42,970 nt of DNA, taken from positions 1 to 42,970 of the forward strand of contig ONDC01000009.1 in the NCBI GenBank assembly GCA_900316495.1, in the 5' to 3' direction. The notes below the pieces were generated by a model. It saw nothing but the letters and a program-made list of their open reading frames with translations. It searched no databases and was not told the DNA's origin. Positions 33,290-40,543 of this stretch are shown here, one piece after another (position 1 is the first letter of the stretch; each line of letters opens with the position of its first letter). The position numbers were made by a program, and so were the translations under genes. This DNA comes from an uncultured Eubacteriales bacterium (GTDB lineage Bacteria; Bacillota; Clostridia; Oscillospirales; Acutalibacteraceae).

Positions 33290-34216
33290 TCAATATCCGA
33301 TGTATACAATATCGCTCACCGACCTTTCCGAAATTCTGTTGCCGTTGGTGGTCGGGTGGTTGACCACCTGACCGTTGAAATACATAGTGGACGAACCGCC
33401 GCCGTCTAAATTGTAGGCGGTCTGACAGCCGTACTGCTGCAAGACCTGCGCCAGCTCGTACAGCGACAGCCCCTGGCTTTCGTTTGTCCTGCCGTCCGAC
33501 ACGACGAAAACGTAATGCAGCTCGTCGATGATGCCGATGGCGGTTCTGGGGTTGTTCGCCATGGCTCTGCCTACCTCGTCATTCTGCGAGATGGCGATAT
33601 GTCCGTTCTGAATCAACGCCGGGCCGAAGGCGAACAGGTTGACAACCCCGTTGTCCAGAAGCTCCTGTGCTGTGACCTCCGATTCGTTGATGATACCGAA
33701 GGAGCCGTCGCGGTAAATCACAAGATCGTCGTATGCCGTGCTGCGGCGGGCGGTGTCACGGTAGATGACCCCGTTTTTGATGACATAGCCCTGACTGTTC
33801 GCCCCGTAATAGTCTCCGTTGACGGCTAAAATGGCATTGTGAGCCGACGCAATGCCGGAGGTTTTCTGCGTTACGTTGCGCCCGAAGGTGTCGTTTGCCA
33901 GCGCGGTTTTCAGATAGGCTGCGGAGGACACCTTGACGTCGGCGATGTATACATCCGTGTCATTATATCTGACCGTGCTGATACTGATCTGAATGTTTTC
34001 ATCCGAATAGGAGGTTTCCGTCGATTCGGCGTTCTCCGGCGCTTCGGACGCCACCTCTTCATAATAGGAGGTGTTCTGCGATTGGGTAACGTAGCCTTCT
34101 ACCGTTGGAATCATGAAGGTTTTCAGCAATACATACCCGTTGGCAGCCGTAAGCAGTGTGCAGAATACTGCGGCGTATGCGAAAGGCTTTCTGAAAAATG
34201 CTGTCAATTTGCTCAT
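33290..34216 (-). CDS. Exported phosphodiester glycosidase (NAGPA-domain) family protein
   Basis: 308 residues from ATG 34216 (AGGTG 8 nt upstream). A signal-anchor lies at about 12-32 (FAYAAVFCTLLTAANGYVLL). The rest is a NAGPA domain, with AHNAILAVNGDYYGANSQGYVIKNG divided over two blocks, the AIGIIDELHYVFVVSDGR segment, GLSLYELAQVLQQYGC and the conserved AYNLDGGGSSTMYFNG near the C-terminus. The mammalian relative removes GlcNAc from GlcNAc-phosphate; bacterial members act on or near cell-wall or capsule glycans. First gene of a two-gene operon. Family certain, substrate unknown. Confidence 0.87.
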   Translation of the reverse strand: MSKLTAFFRKPFAYAAVFCTLLTAANGYVLLKTFMIPTVEGYVTQSQNTSYYEEVASEAPENAESTETSYSDENIQISISTVRYNDTDVYIADVKVSSAAYLKTALANDTFGRNVTQKTSGIASAHNAILAVNGDYYGANSQGYVIKNGVIYRDTARRSTAYDDLVIYRDGSFGIINESEVTAQELLDNGVVNLFAFGPALIQNGHIAISQNDEVGRAMANNPRTAIGIIDELHYVFVVSDGRTNESQGLSLYELAQVLQQYGCQTAYNLDGGGSSTMYFNGQVVNHPTTNGNRISERSVSDIVYIGY

Positions 34217-34278
34217 AATTGTGTCACCTGTTTCTTTCAAAGTCCTCTTTTGAAGGGCTTTCTTTTGTTTCTGTCTGT

Positions 34279-34311
34279 ATTATATTCACTTCAGCTTAAA
34301 TCTACTTTAAA
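34279..34311 (-). promoter_or_regulatory. Promoter of the glycosidase-domain gene with 11-nt-spaced hexamer repeats
   Basis: On the minus strand TATAAT (34279-34284) with no good -35. Hexamers TTTAAA (34306-34311) and TTTAAG (34295-34300) are 11 nt apart in the -35 area, the geometry used by OmpR/PhoB-type response regulators. Confidence 0.45.
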
Positions 34312-34354
34312 TTCAGATTAATTTTTTTAGTCAGCACATTGCAAACACCACACG

Positions 34355-34390
34355 AAAAAAACAGGAACCGTTCATGGAAATCGATTCCTG
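34355..34390 (-). terminator. Terminator-like hairpin upstream of the glycosidase promoter
   Basis: CAGGAA (34362-34367) pairs with TTCCTG (34385-34390); on the minus strand seven T follow (complement of 34355-34361). It has no protein gene of its own upstream, suggesting it ends an RNA made from 34391-34816. Confidence 0.6.
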
Positions 34391-34589
34391 ACGCTAAAGA
34401 GTAAATGCATGACGCCAAAAGAACGATAGAATAGGATCATCGGTTTCCGGGATACCGGACACCGTGCTGGCTCCCACCTGGCATTCTTCCTTTTTTCGCC
34501 CTATGCCAGTTTATTCCAGACAATTCGCACATAATTTCATTATCCTTTTCTTCGACATCATATTAAACCTACATTTAATAAACGCATTT

Positions 34590-34795
34590 ATAGGACAAAT
34601 TGTCTCCCAACCAAAAAAGAGGGACGGGAGCTATTCCGTCTGCCTTCTACCTGTCAGACCGAGGCTTTGCTATAGCGGTTCATTCCCCTTGTATCTGACT
34701 TCCTTCCACATTCGCTTTACGACGGGCGCCCTTGCATTTGACTGACAGTTCCTACTGTAAATTCATAGCGGACTTTCACCGCTGAGGCATTTCAC
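34590..34795 (-). ncRNA. Probable group II intron 5' (domain I) remnant
   Basis: On the minus strand this stretch carries features of bacterial group II intron domain I in the right order: GTGAAAGTCCGCTATG (about 34763-34778), AGTAGGAACTGTCAGTC, GCAAGGGCGCCCGTCGT, GGAAGGAAGTCAG, and GCAAAGCCTCGGTCTGAC followed by AGGTAGAAGGCAGACGG. No intron-encoded reverse transcriptase is present and no domain V was recognised downstream, so it is truncated or decayed. It sits just after the GH31 terminator stem, the kind of site class C group II introns insert at. The resemblance is from memory of family sequences and needs an Infernal search. Confidence 0.4.
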
Positions 34796-34810
34796 GCAGG
34801 ATGTACATTG

Positions 34811-34854
34811 AAAAGAGCGCATACACTCTCCGCTTTTCCGGATGATGTATGCGC
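34811..34854 (-). terminator. Rho-independent terminator of the GH31 gene
   Basis: GCGCATACA (34817-34825) pairs perfectly with TGTATGCGC (34846-34854), with an inner TCCG/CGGA pairing, and is followed on the minus strand by CTCTTTTC. It begins 22 nt after the stop. Confidence 0.8.
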
Positions 34855-34876
34855 CTTTTGCTGAATAAAGCGTCGC

Positions 34877-37183
34877 TCAGCGAATCGCGTTGATCCTCCT
34901 GCCGGAGAATTTGATGTTGAAGAGCTTGCCGCTGAGATTGATCTTGAATCGCTCGTACCGCTCGGCATAGCCTGCCTTTATCTGCTCCACCGAGAGACAG
35001 CCGCGATGGCTGACGAATTTGTAGAGGTTGTATTCGCCGTCGCGGTAGGCAAAGTCGGTGCCGTTGTCCTGATAGTGGAGGTATTCGCCGTCGCCGCCGT
35101 AGACCACAAGTTCCAGACAGTCCACCTTCTTTTCGCCGACGTAATTCATCACCTGCCACATGGGAAGCACCGCGCCCTCGCGGACGTAAATCGGACAGGT
35201 ATCGAGCGGCGCTTCGCGGACAATGTAGGAGCCGCCCGGGAATTTCTCGCCGGTGTGGAAGTCGTACCAGTTGCAGTTCTTGGGCAGGTACACGTCACGG
35301 CTGCGCTTGCCCTGATCGACGACAGGCGCCACCATGAGCCACTGTCCCACCATGAACTGATCGTTGATCTCCAGCGTGTTTTTGTCGTTCTGGAATTCCA
35401 GACAGAGCGGGCGGAACACCGGAAGTCCGGTGCTTTCCGTCTCATGGAAGCAATCGTAGAGGTAGGGAATGAGTCTGTAGCGCAGGCGGATGTATTTGCG
35501 GCAGATGTTGAGGGTCTGCTCGTCGAACGCCCACGGCTCCTGATGCCGCGTTCCCTTTGCCGCATGGTTACGGAAGAGCGGGGTGAAGCAGCCAAGCTGG
35601 GTCCAGCGGCAGAGCAGCTCAGGTGTGCAATCGGAGCCGAAGCCGCCGACGTCGCTGCCGATAAACGCCATTCCTCCGAGACCCATGCTGCACATCTGGG
35701 CGATGGAATAGCGCAGGTGCGACCAATGGCTCTGGTTGTCTCCCGTCCAGGCGGTCGTGTATTTCTGCGCGCCGCTGTAGCAGGCACGTGTAATGACAAA
35801 GGGACGCTTGCCTGTGTGACGCTTAACGCCTTCATAGGTTGCCTTGCTCATGAGGGAGCCGTAGACATTGTGCATTTCCCCGTGAGTGGTCTTGCGTTCT
35901 TCGTCATAGAAAACGACGTCCTGCGGTATTTCTCCGCGGAAGCTCGCCGGCTCGTTCATATCGTTCCAGATGCCGGCGACGCCGTCGTCGGTCATAATGC
36001 GCTGGTTGTCCGCCCACCAGTTGCGGACAGCCCGTCTGCCGAAGTCGGGGAATACCGAATCCCCCGGCCAGACCACATTCTCATAGACAGAGCCGTCGGC
36101 GTTGTGTACAAAGAAATCGTTTTTGACGCCCTCGTCATAGATCGGATACCCCTCCTGCTTTTTCACGCCGGGGTCGATGATAGTGACGACCTTGAAGCCG
36201 TGCTTTCCGAGGGATTCGATCATTTCCTTATGCTGGGGGTACTGCTTCTCACCCCATGTGAACACCTTGAAGTCCTCCATGTAGTCGATGTCGCAGTATA
36301 GCACGTCGCAGGGAATTTCCTTCTTCCTCATGCTCTTGGCGACAGACATCAGCTCGTCGCAGTTTTCATAGGACCAGCGGCACTGCTGGTAGCCGAGCGT
36401 CCAGAGCTGCGGCAGCGGCGTGGTTCCGGTGAGATAGGTATAGCCGCTGACGACCGACTTGATGGAATCGCCCGCAATGAGATAATAGTCAAGGTTTCCC
36501 TCATCCGCCGAGAAGGAAAAATACCCGGTGTTCTCCTTGCCGAGATCAAATTGTGTGCGGTGATGATTGTCAAAGAAAATGCCGTAATCCACCTTTTCGC
36601 GGTGAACGATCACAAAGGGGATGGACTTGTAAAGACTGCGCATGGATTCGTAGTGCGGGTCGGGAATGTCGCTGTTCCACATTTCAAAGGCGTAGCCCTT
36701 CTTGTTGAGGAAATTGTATTTGTCTCCCAGACCGTAGAAGTACTCGTCGCCCTCCATGCATTTGAGCACCTCGATCTTGTGGCGGGCAATGCCGTCGGAA
36801 ATGGCGTGTCCCTCCATGCGCGCCTGCTCCATCGCCTCCTGGGAGATGATGGCCGCGCCCTGCGCCTCGCGCGCGCCCTTGTAGTCGCGGCAGATCAGCG
36901 TGCCGTCAGACTGCATGAACTTGATGAGAAAATTGTCATAGACGTAAATCGCCAGCTTTGAAGTGGAGATCACCATGTAATTGCCCACCATGTTGGCGAT
37001 CACATGCACGTTCCGGGACTTGTCGCCCTCTATGGCAAAGGAATGGTTGCACTCCGGCTTAAAGGGACAGAACACATTGATTATGTCCTCGGTGACCGCC
37101 GTGATATACCCGACGGCGTTCTCAAAGGTAATGGCAACGCGGCTGCCCTCGGTATGAAAGGATTTGATTCTGCCGTAATTCAT
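34877..37183 (-). CDS. GH31 alpha-glucosidase, cytoplasmic
   Basis: 768 residues, ATG 37183 with GGAGG 11 nt upstream. An N-terminal beta-sandwich (about 1-230) with GLGDKYNFLNKKGYAFEMWN precedes the (beta/alpha)8 barrel with LGYQQCRWSY, catalytic nucleophile Asp408 in GIWNDMNEP, acid/base Asp482 in TGDNQSHW, and RNHAAKGTRHQEPW; C-terminal beta domains follow. No signal peptide is present, so it hydrolyses imported alpha-glucosides or maltodextrins. No transporter or LacI gene is adjacent. Its leader holds inverted repeats that may control it. Precise linkage specificity is not readable. Confidence 0.92.
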   Translation of the reverse strand: MNYGRIKSFHTEGSRVAITFENAVGYITAVTEDIINVFCPFKPECNHSFAIEGDKSRNVHVIANMVGNYMVISTSKLAIYVYDNFLIKFMQSDGTLICRDYKGAREAQGAAIISQEAMEQARMEGHAISDGIARHKIEVLKCMEGDEYFYGLGDKYNFLNKKGYAFEMWNSDIPDPHYESMRSLYKSIPFVIVHREKVDYGIFFDNHHRTQFDLGKENTGYFSFSADEGNLDYYLIAGDSIKSVVSGYTYLTGTTPLPQLWTLGYQQCRWSYENCDELMSVAKSMRKKEIPCDVLYCDIDYMEDFKVFTWGEKQYPQHKEMIESLGKHGFKVVTIIDPGVKKQEGYPIYDEGVKNDFFVHNADGSVYENVVWPGDSVFPDFGRRAVRNWWADNQRIMTDDGVAGIWNDMNEPASFRGEIPQDVVFYDEERKTTHGEMHNVYGSLMSKATYEGVKRHTGKRPFVITRACYSGAQKYTTAWTGDNQSHWSHLRYSIAQMCSMGLGGMAFIGSDVGGFGSDCTPELLCRWTQLGCFTPLFRNHAAKGTRHQEPWAFDEQTLNICRKYIRLRYRLIPYLYDCFHETESTGLPVFRPLCLEFQNDKNTLEINDQFMVGQWLMVAPVVDQGKRSRDVYLPKNCNWYDFHTGEKFPGGSYIVREAPLDTCPIYVREGAVLPMWQVMNYVGEKKVDCLELVVYGGDGEYLHYQDNGTDFAYRDGEYNLYKFVSHRGCLSVEQIKAGYAERYERFKINLSGKLFNIKFSGRRINAIR

Positions 37184-37218
37184 ATGTAAATCAGCCTCCG
37201 TGTTCTAAGGGAACGTTG

Positions 37219-37347
37219 AATCAGTCGATTCTCACGCCGTTCAAGGGCGTATGCCCGCGGCAAGGAATCGACGGCTGCGCCCTTTATTCAGCGTAACCCT
37301 GAAAAATTGATCAGCAATTGTTGTGGGGAATACCCCTTCTGATCAAT
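37219..37347 (-). promoter_or_regulatory. Structured 5' leader of the GH31 gene with two inverted repeats
   Basis: Near the start site lies an inverted repeat ATTGATCAG (37306-37314) / CTGATCAAT (37339-37347), with GGGG/CCCC pairing inside. Further down, GTCGATTC (37224-37231) pairs with GAATCGAC (37265-37272), enclosing ACGCC/GGGCGT. The first could be a LacI-type operator or an mRNA 5' stem; the second is a multi-branched RNA candidate. No known riboswitch was recognised. Confidence 0.45.
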
Positions 37348-37376
37348 ATTATAACAAAGAAAATCCCAAATTTCAA
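37348..37376 (-). promoter_or_regulatory. Sigma-A promoter of the GH31 gene
   Basis: On the minus strand TTGAAA (37371-37376), 17 nt, TATAAT (37348-37353). The CTGATCAAT repeat begins right after the -10, ideal for repression. Confidence 0.75.
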
Positions 37377-37570
37377 GAAAAACAGACATATCTGATAAAA
37401 AAACGCTGAGCTGTCAGCAAAAGGTCAAGGTTCCGTTGTGAGTAGGAGTCAGAAGGAAGCCGGATAGCTGCGATAATTGGTCGCCGCAGGACAAAATCTC
37501 ATCTTCTTCCGTTACCCTTTTTTGGGGCGCTTTGACGTGTTTTTCTGGCACTCTTTCACATCAGAAAACC

Positions 37571-37615
37571 TCTTTTGCCTGCTGCGGCTGAAGCCGGGGC
37601 AAAAGAAACTTTTTG
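37571..37615 (+). terminator. Orphan terminator-like hairpin
   Basis: TCTTTTGCC (37571-37579) pairs perfectly with GGCAAAAGA (37598-37606), with an inner CGGCT/AGCCG-type stem, followed by AACTTTTTG. There is no protein gene upstream on the plus strand. The 37384-37570 stretch before it shows no gene and no clear promoter, so a small RNA is possible. Confidence 0.4.
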
Positions 37616-37681
37616 TCGATATTTTCTTTGATATATGGATAGAATTTATGTATTTTTTACAGACGCGCTGCGTGTGAGGTA

Positions 37682-37710
37682 TTGACTTTGGAAACGCTGT
37701 CTGTTATAAT
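37682..37710 (+). promoter_or_regulatory. Sigma-A promoter of the 23-residue peptide gene
   Basis: TTGACT (37682-37687), exactly 17 nt, TATAAT (37705-37710). The start site would be near 37717, about 32 nt upstream of the peptide ATG. Confidence 0.85.
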
Positions 37711-37748
37711 GGTAGGGCAAAATTACAATGAAAGGAGGTCATCAAACA

Positions 37749-37820
37749 ATGTATCACAACAGGCTTGCAACCGGAACTGATTATGAAGCGATGACCTCGG
37801 CCTGTGCTGCTTGGTTCTGA
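37749..37820 (+). CDS. 23-residue peptide ending CAAWF, unknown family
   Basis: A 24-codon reading frame from ATG 37749 to TGA 37818-37820. It starts MYHNRLATG, continues with TDYEAMT and ends SACAAWF. A full AAAGGAGG lies 10 nt upstream, a near-consensus promoter lies before it, and a strong terminator follows 24 nt after the stop, so it forms a complete, isolated transcription unit. It has no signal peptide and no long hydrophobic run. The last five residues (Cys-Ala-Ala-Trp-Phe) resemble the ring of agr-type thiolactone autoinducers, which close Cys to the C-terminal carboxylate four residues on, but no AgrB/AgrD context is present. It may instead be a regulatory leader peptide for the hydrolase gene at 37969. 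No known family was recognised. Confidence 0.7.
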   Translation: MYHNRLATGTDYEAMTSACAAWF

Positions 37821-37843
37821 AGGGGAAACGATAGGCGGATAGA

Positions 37844-37878
37844 GTCGTGGCGTCTTGCGTCGCGGCTTTTTATTTTTT
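37844..37878 (+). terminator. Terminator of the 23-residue peptide transcript
   Basis: A 9-bp stem with three G-U pairs, 37844-37852 against 37858-37866, with a 5-nt loop, followed by TTTTTATTTTTT (37867-37878). It ends the peptide transcript 90 nt before the next gene, or serves as an attenuator for it. Confidence 0.85.
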
Positions 37879-37968
37879 CGAATTCAGACAAAGCGCGCTT
37901 GCCGGGTCATTTCCGATCACCATTTTTAAGAAAGGAAAGGCTGCTTTGAATGGCTGCGTAAAAATACG

Positions 37969-39348
37969 ATGGATAAAAATACTATGATGGAAAACATAGC
38001 CCGTGAATCGCACGAAAAGGGCGGCTTCAACGGAGCATGGCTTTACGCGGAACAGGGCGAAATCGTGTCCAAGGGCGTTCTCGGCTTCCGGGATCCCGAA
38101 GGCACGCTGCCAATCACGGAGGACACGGTCTTTCAGCTGGCGTCCGTAAGCAAGCAGTTCACGGCGACTGCCGTCATGCTGCTGGTACGGGAAGGCAAGC
38201 TGAGTCTTGAGGATGAGATCACGAAATTCTTCCCGGAGATCCCCTATCCGGGCGTGACGATCCGGCATCTTCTGAACCACACGAGCGGCATTCCCGATTA
38301 CTTTGACGACGCGGACTGGTTCATCCGAATCTGGAAGGAAGAAAAGCGCGTGCCGGGCAATGACGAAATCCTCCGCTTCCTCTGTGAAACCGAAGCAAAA
38401 CCGTATTTCGCCCCCGGAGAGGGATTTGAATATTCCAACACCGGATACAACCTGCTGGCGCTGCTGGTGGAGCGGCTGTCCGGAATGCCTTATGAGGCAT
38501 TCCTGCAAAAGAATATTTTTGAACCCGCCGGCATGACTTCCACACGTTGCTGCCATATCCGCAGGGACGGCATTCCGTTTGAGAATTACGCCCAGGCGAC
38601 GGTGCTTGAAGACAACCGATACGTTGCCGATGTGGACTCCGCCGAGGACGGCGATGTAGCCGCCTTTGACGGGCTGAACGGTGACGACTACGTGTACACC
38701 AACATATTTGATATGCTTCGCTGGGACAGGGCGTTGCAAGAGGAAAAGGTGCTCACGCAGGAGGAACAACAGCTCATGTACACCCCCGGAAAGCTGCATA
38801 ACGGCGAAAACGCCGTTTTCGATAAAGACCGCGGGCTCGCCTACGGCTTTGGCTGGGTGGTCGGCAGCGATGAAAACCTCGGACTGATCGTCTCTCACAG
38901 CGGCGGGATGCCGGGCGTCAGCACATGGTATGAGCGCCATATCGACGCGGACAGGGTGCTTGTTTTTCTTATAAACCGCGAACCAACGGATTACAGAGCC
39001 GATGTCGGGTTCTGGAACGGCATGCAGGCGATTGCGAGAGACAAGGAAGCCGAGCCTGTTCACACCATCGAAGAGATTGCCATCAAGGATCCCGACAAAT
39101 CAAAGTGGGAGCGCTTCTGCGGCAAATACGAGCATCCCGAAGATGCCGATCTCATCATCGACGAGGTCTTCCTGAAAGACGGAGAGCTTCACGCCAACGC
39201 AATCGACGACGACGGGGACGCCTTGGCATTCCGGCTATATCCCATCGGGGAAGACGAGTTCGGCAGGAAGGGCGGTATGCTCAAGGTGAAATTCGGCGAC
39301 AACTGCCTGATAATGGGCGATCATACCTGCCAAAAACTGACAGACTGA
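37969..39348 (+). CDS. Serine hydrolase, beta-lactamase/DD-peptidase fold, cytoplasmic
   Basis: 459 residues from ATG 37969; no strong ribosome site was found (AAGGAAAGG is about 30 nt upstream), so the start is uncertain. Catalytic motifs are SVSK (Ser59-Lys62), YSN (155-157) and HSGGMPG. The C-terminal about 110 residues are an extra beta domain (FCGKYEHPEDADLIIDEVF) seen in class C-like hydrolases. No signal peptide is visible, unlike the exported homologue at 17594, suggesting a cytosolic esterase or peptidase. It may be controlled by the upstream peptide/terminator unit. Followed 21 nt later by a GNAT gene. Confidence 0.82.
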   Translation: MDKNTMMENIARESHEKGGFNGAWLYAEQGEIVSKGVLGFRDPEGTLPITEDTVFQLASVSKQFTATAVMLLVREGKLSLEDEITKFFPEIPYPGVTIRHLLNHTSGIPDYFDDADWFIRIWKEEKRVPGNDEILRFLCETEAKPYFAPGEGFEYSNTGYNLLALLVERLSGMPYEAFLQKNIFEPAGMTSTRCCHIRRDGIPFENYAQATVLEDNRYVADVDSAEDGDVAAFDGLNGDDYVYTNIFDMLRWDRALQEEKVLTQEEQQLMYTPGKLHNGENAVFDKDRGLAYGFGWVVGSDENLGLIVSHSGGMPGVSTWYERHIDADRVLVFLINREPTDYRADVGFWNGMQAIARDKEAEPVHTIEEIAIKDPDKSKWERFCGKYEHPEDADLIIDEVFLKDGELHANAIDDDGDALAFRLYPIGEDEFGRKGGMLKVKFGDNCLIMGDHTCQKLTD

Positions 39349-39369
39349 CATGGAACGGAGATTGATACG

Positions 39370-39849
39370 ATGATACATCTTGAAAAACTAACCTATGAAA
39401 ACTTTTACGACGTCTTCGACCTCGAAGTAACGGAAGAACAGGACGATTTTGTGGCAAGCAACTGTTTCAGCGTGGCAGAAGCCTATGTGACCCTGATAAA
39501 CGGCGGTCAGGTTTTCCCCTTCGCTATTTACAACGACGATACGCCTGTCGGCTTCATCCAGATCGGTTACGGGGAGAACGCTGATCAGGACGGTGTGAGC
39601 GTCGAAAAGGACAATTATGAGATCTGGCGATTTATGATTGACAAACAGTACCAAGGAAACGGCTACGGCAGGGCGGCAATGAAGTGCGCACTCGATTTCA
39701 TCAGGACATGGCCCTGCGGCAAGGCGGAGCTGTGCTGGATCTCCTATGAGCCGGAGAACGTGGTCGCCAAGAAGCTGTACGCCTCCTTCGGATTCGAGGA
39801 AACGGGTGAAATGTGCGATGACGAGATAGTCGCGGTGCTGAAGCTATAG
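39370..39849 (+). CDS. GNAT-family N-acetyltransferase
   Basis: 159 residues, ATG 39370 (ACGGAG upstream). GNAT elements: PVGFIQIGYG, WRFMIDKQYQGNGYGRAAM (acetyl-CoA pyrophosphate loop Q-x-x-G-x-G/A-type) and NVVAKKLYASFGFEETGE. It resembles spermine/spermidine-type or aminoglycoside-like GNATs but the acceptor is unknown. A degraded relative follows immediately (39914-40260) and a third fragment beyond it, pointing to a tandem amplification that decayed. Probably cotranscribed with the hydrolase 21 nt upstream. Confidence 0.85.
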   Translation: MIHLEKLTYENFYDVFDLEVTEEQDDFVASNCFSVAEAYVTLINGGQVFPFAIYNDDTPVGFIQIGYGENADQDGVSVEKDNYEIWRFMIDKQYQGNGYGRAAMKCALDFIRTWPCGKAELCWISYEPENVVAKKLYASFGFEETGEMCDDEIVAVLKL

Positions 39850-39913
39850 CACAGCCGGAACCATCCGGATTTTTACGGGAAGAATGGCACGCTATTCAAA
39901 TTGATAGACATGG

Positions 39914-40260
39914 ATGGATTCAACAGTGCAGACGGAACAGATTCATCTGGAGAAAATCACATATGACAATGTACAGGAAGTGATCGGACTCAGCGTATCG
40001 GAAGCACAGAAGGAATTTGTCGCAACCAACAGCGAGAGCCTTATCGAAGCCTGTTTGTCATTGACGGACGGAAAGCCCTCCAATGCGCGACGGATTTCAT
40101 CAGGACATTCCCGTGCTGCCGGGCGGACTACTGCGTGATTTCCTACGCGCCGAAAAACGGAATGGCAAGGGAATTCTACCGCTCCTTCGGTTTTAAGGAG
40201 CTGAACGAACCCGGATACTATGAGGAAGGCGATGAATTGTCCGCCGTGATGAAGTTATAA
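39914..40260 (+). pseudogene. Degenerate GNAT paralogue with internal deletion and frameshift
   Basis: The N-terminus (QIHLEKITYDNVQEVIGL) aligns with IHLEKLTYENFYDVFDL of the preceding GNAT. At about 40073 the frame changes: the downstream segment reads ALQCATDFIRTF, then CVISYAPKNGMAREFYRSFGF and ends at TAA 40258-40260, matching CALDFIRTW and the C-terminus of the intact copy. About 60 codons including the acetyl-CoA loop are missing and the two halves are out of frame. It cannot make a functional enzyme. Confidence 0.85.
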
Positions 40261-40274
40261 TAATAATCAACCTC

Positions 40275-40409
40275 ATGATAGACAGCATCAGAAAGGCGCG
40301 GAAGCAGTTTGATTTCCTCGGTTTCAAGGAGGTCTGCGTCACCGCCTACCCGGAGAATAAAAACGAAGCTCAGCAACTCTGAATTTTATGAGAAATTAGT
40401 GAATTTACC
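40275..40409 (+). pseudogene. Possible third GNAT remnant
   Basis: From ATG 40275 a 35-codon frame reads FDFLGFKEVCVTAYPENKNEA before a stop; in a neighbouring frame SNSEFYEKL follows, resembling the Asn...FYEKLGF C-terminal GNAT element. It appears to be the end of another acetyltransferase, out of frame and without its N-terminal half. Confidence 0.5.
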
Positions 40410-40429
40410 AAAACTTTTACTTATTTAGC

Positions 40430-40457
40430 TTGATTTTATGCAGATATGCGGTATAAT
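40430..40457 (+). promoter_or_regulatory. Promoter of the rubrerythrin-desulfoferrodoxin genes
   Basis: TTGATT (40430-40435), 16 nt, TATAAT (40452-40457). The leader is about 80 nt. A canonical PerR box was not seen. Confidence 0.65.
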
Positions 40458-40543
40458 AAAAATGACAGGCGGCAAGGTCTGAACGCCCTGTTCTTTATGA
40501 CCCGCTGCTTTGAATATAAATCAAAACGAAAAGAGGTAAAGCG

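Noticed and set aside
35006-36301. Plus-strand 431-codon frame opposite the GH31 gene
   Set aside because: Antisense shadow of a protein with both catalytic aspartates in place.
37749-37820. The small peptide as a complete agr system
   Set aside because: Although its C-terminus resembles an autoinducer ring, no AgrB-like membrane protease or AgrC/AgrA is in the window, and the usual charged C-terminal tail is missing.
37940-37968. A possible minimal upstream frame (ATG GCT GCG TAA) before the hydrolase
   Set aside because: It has a fair ribosome site (AAGGAAAGG) but is only three codons; conservation cannot be judged here, so it is not listed as a feature.
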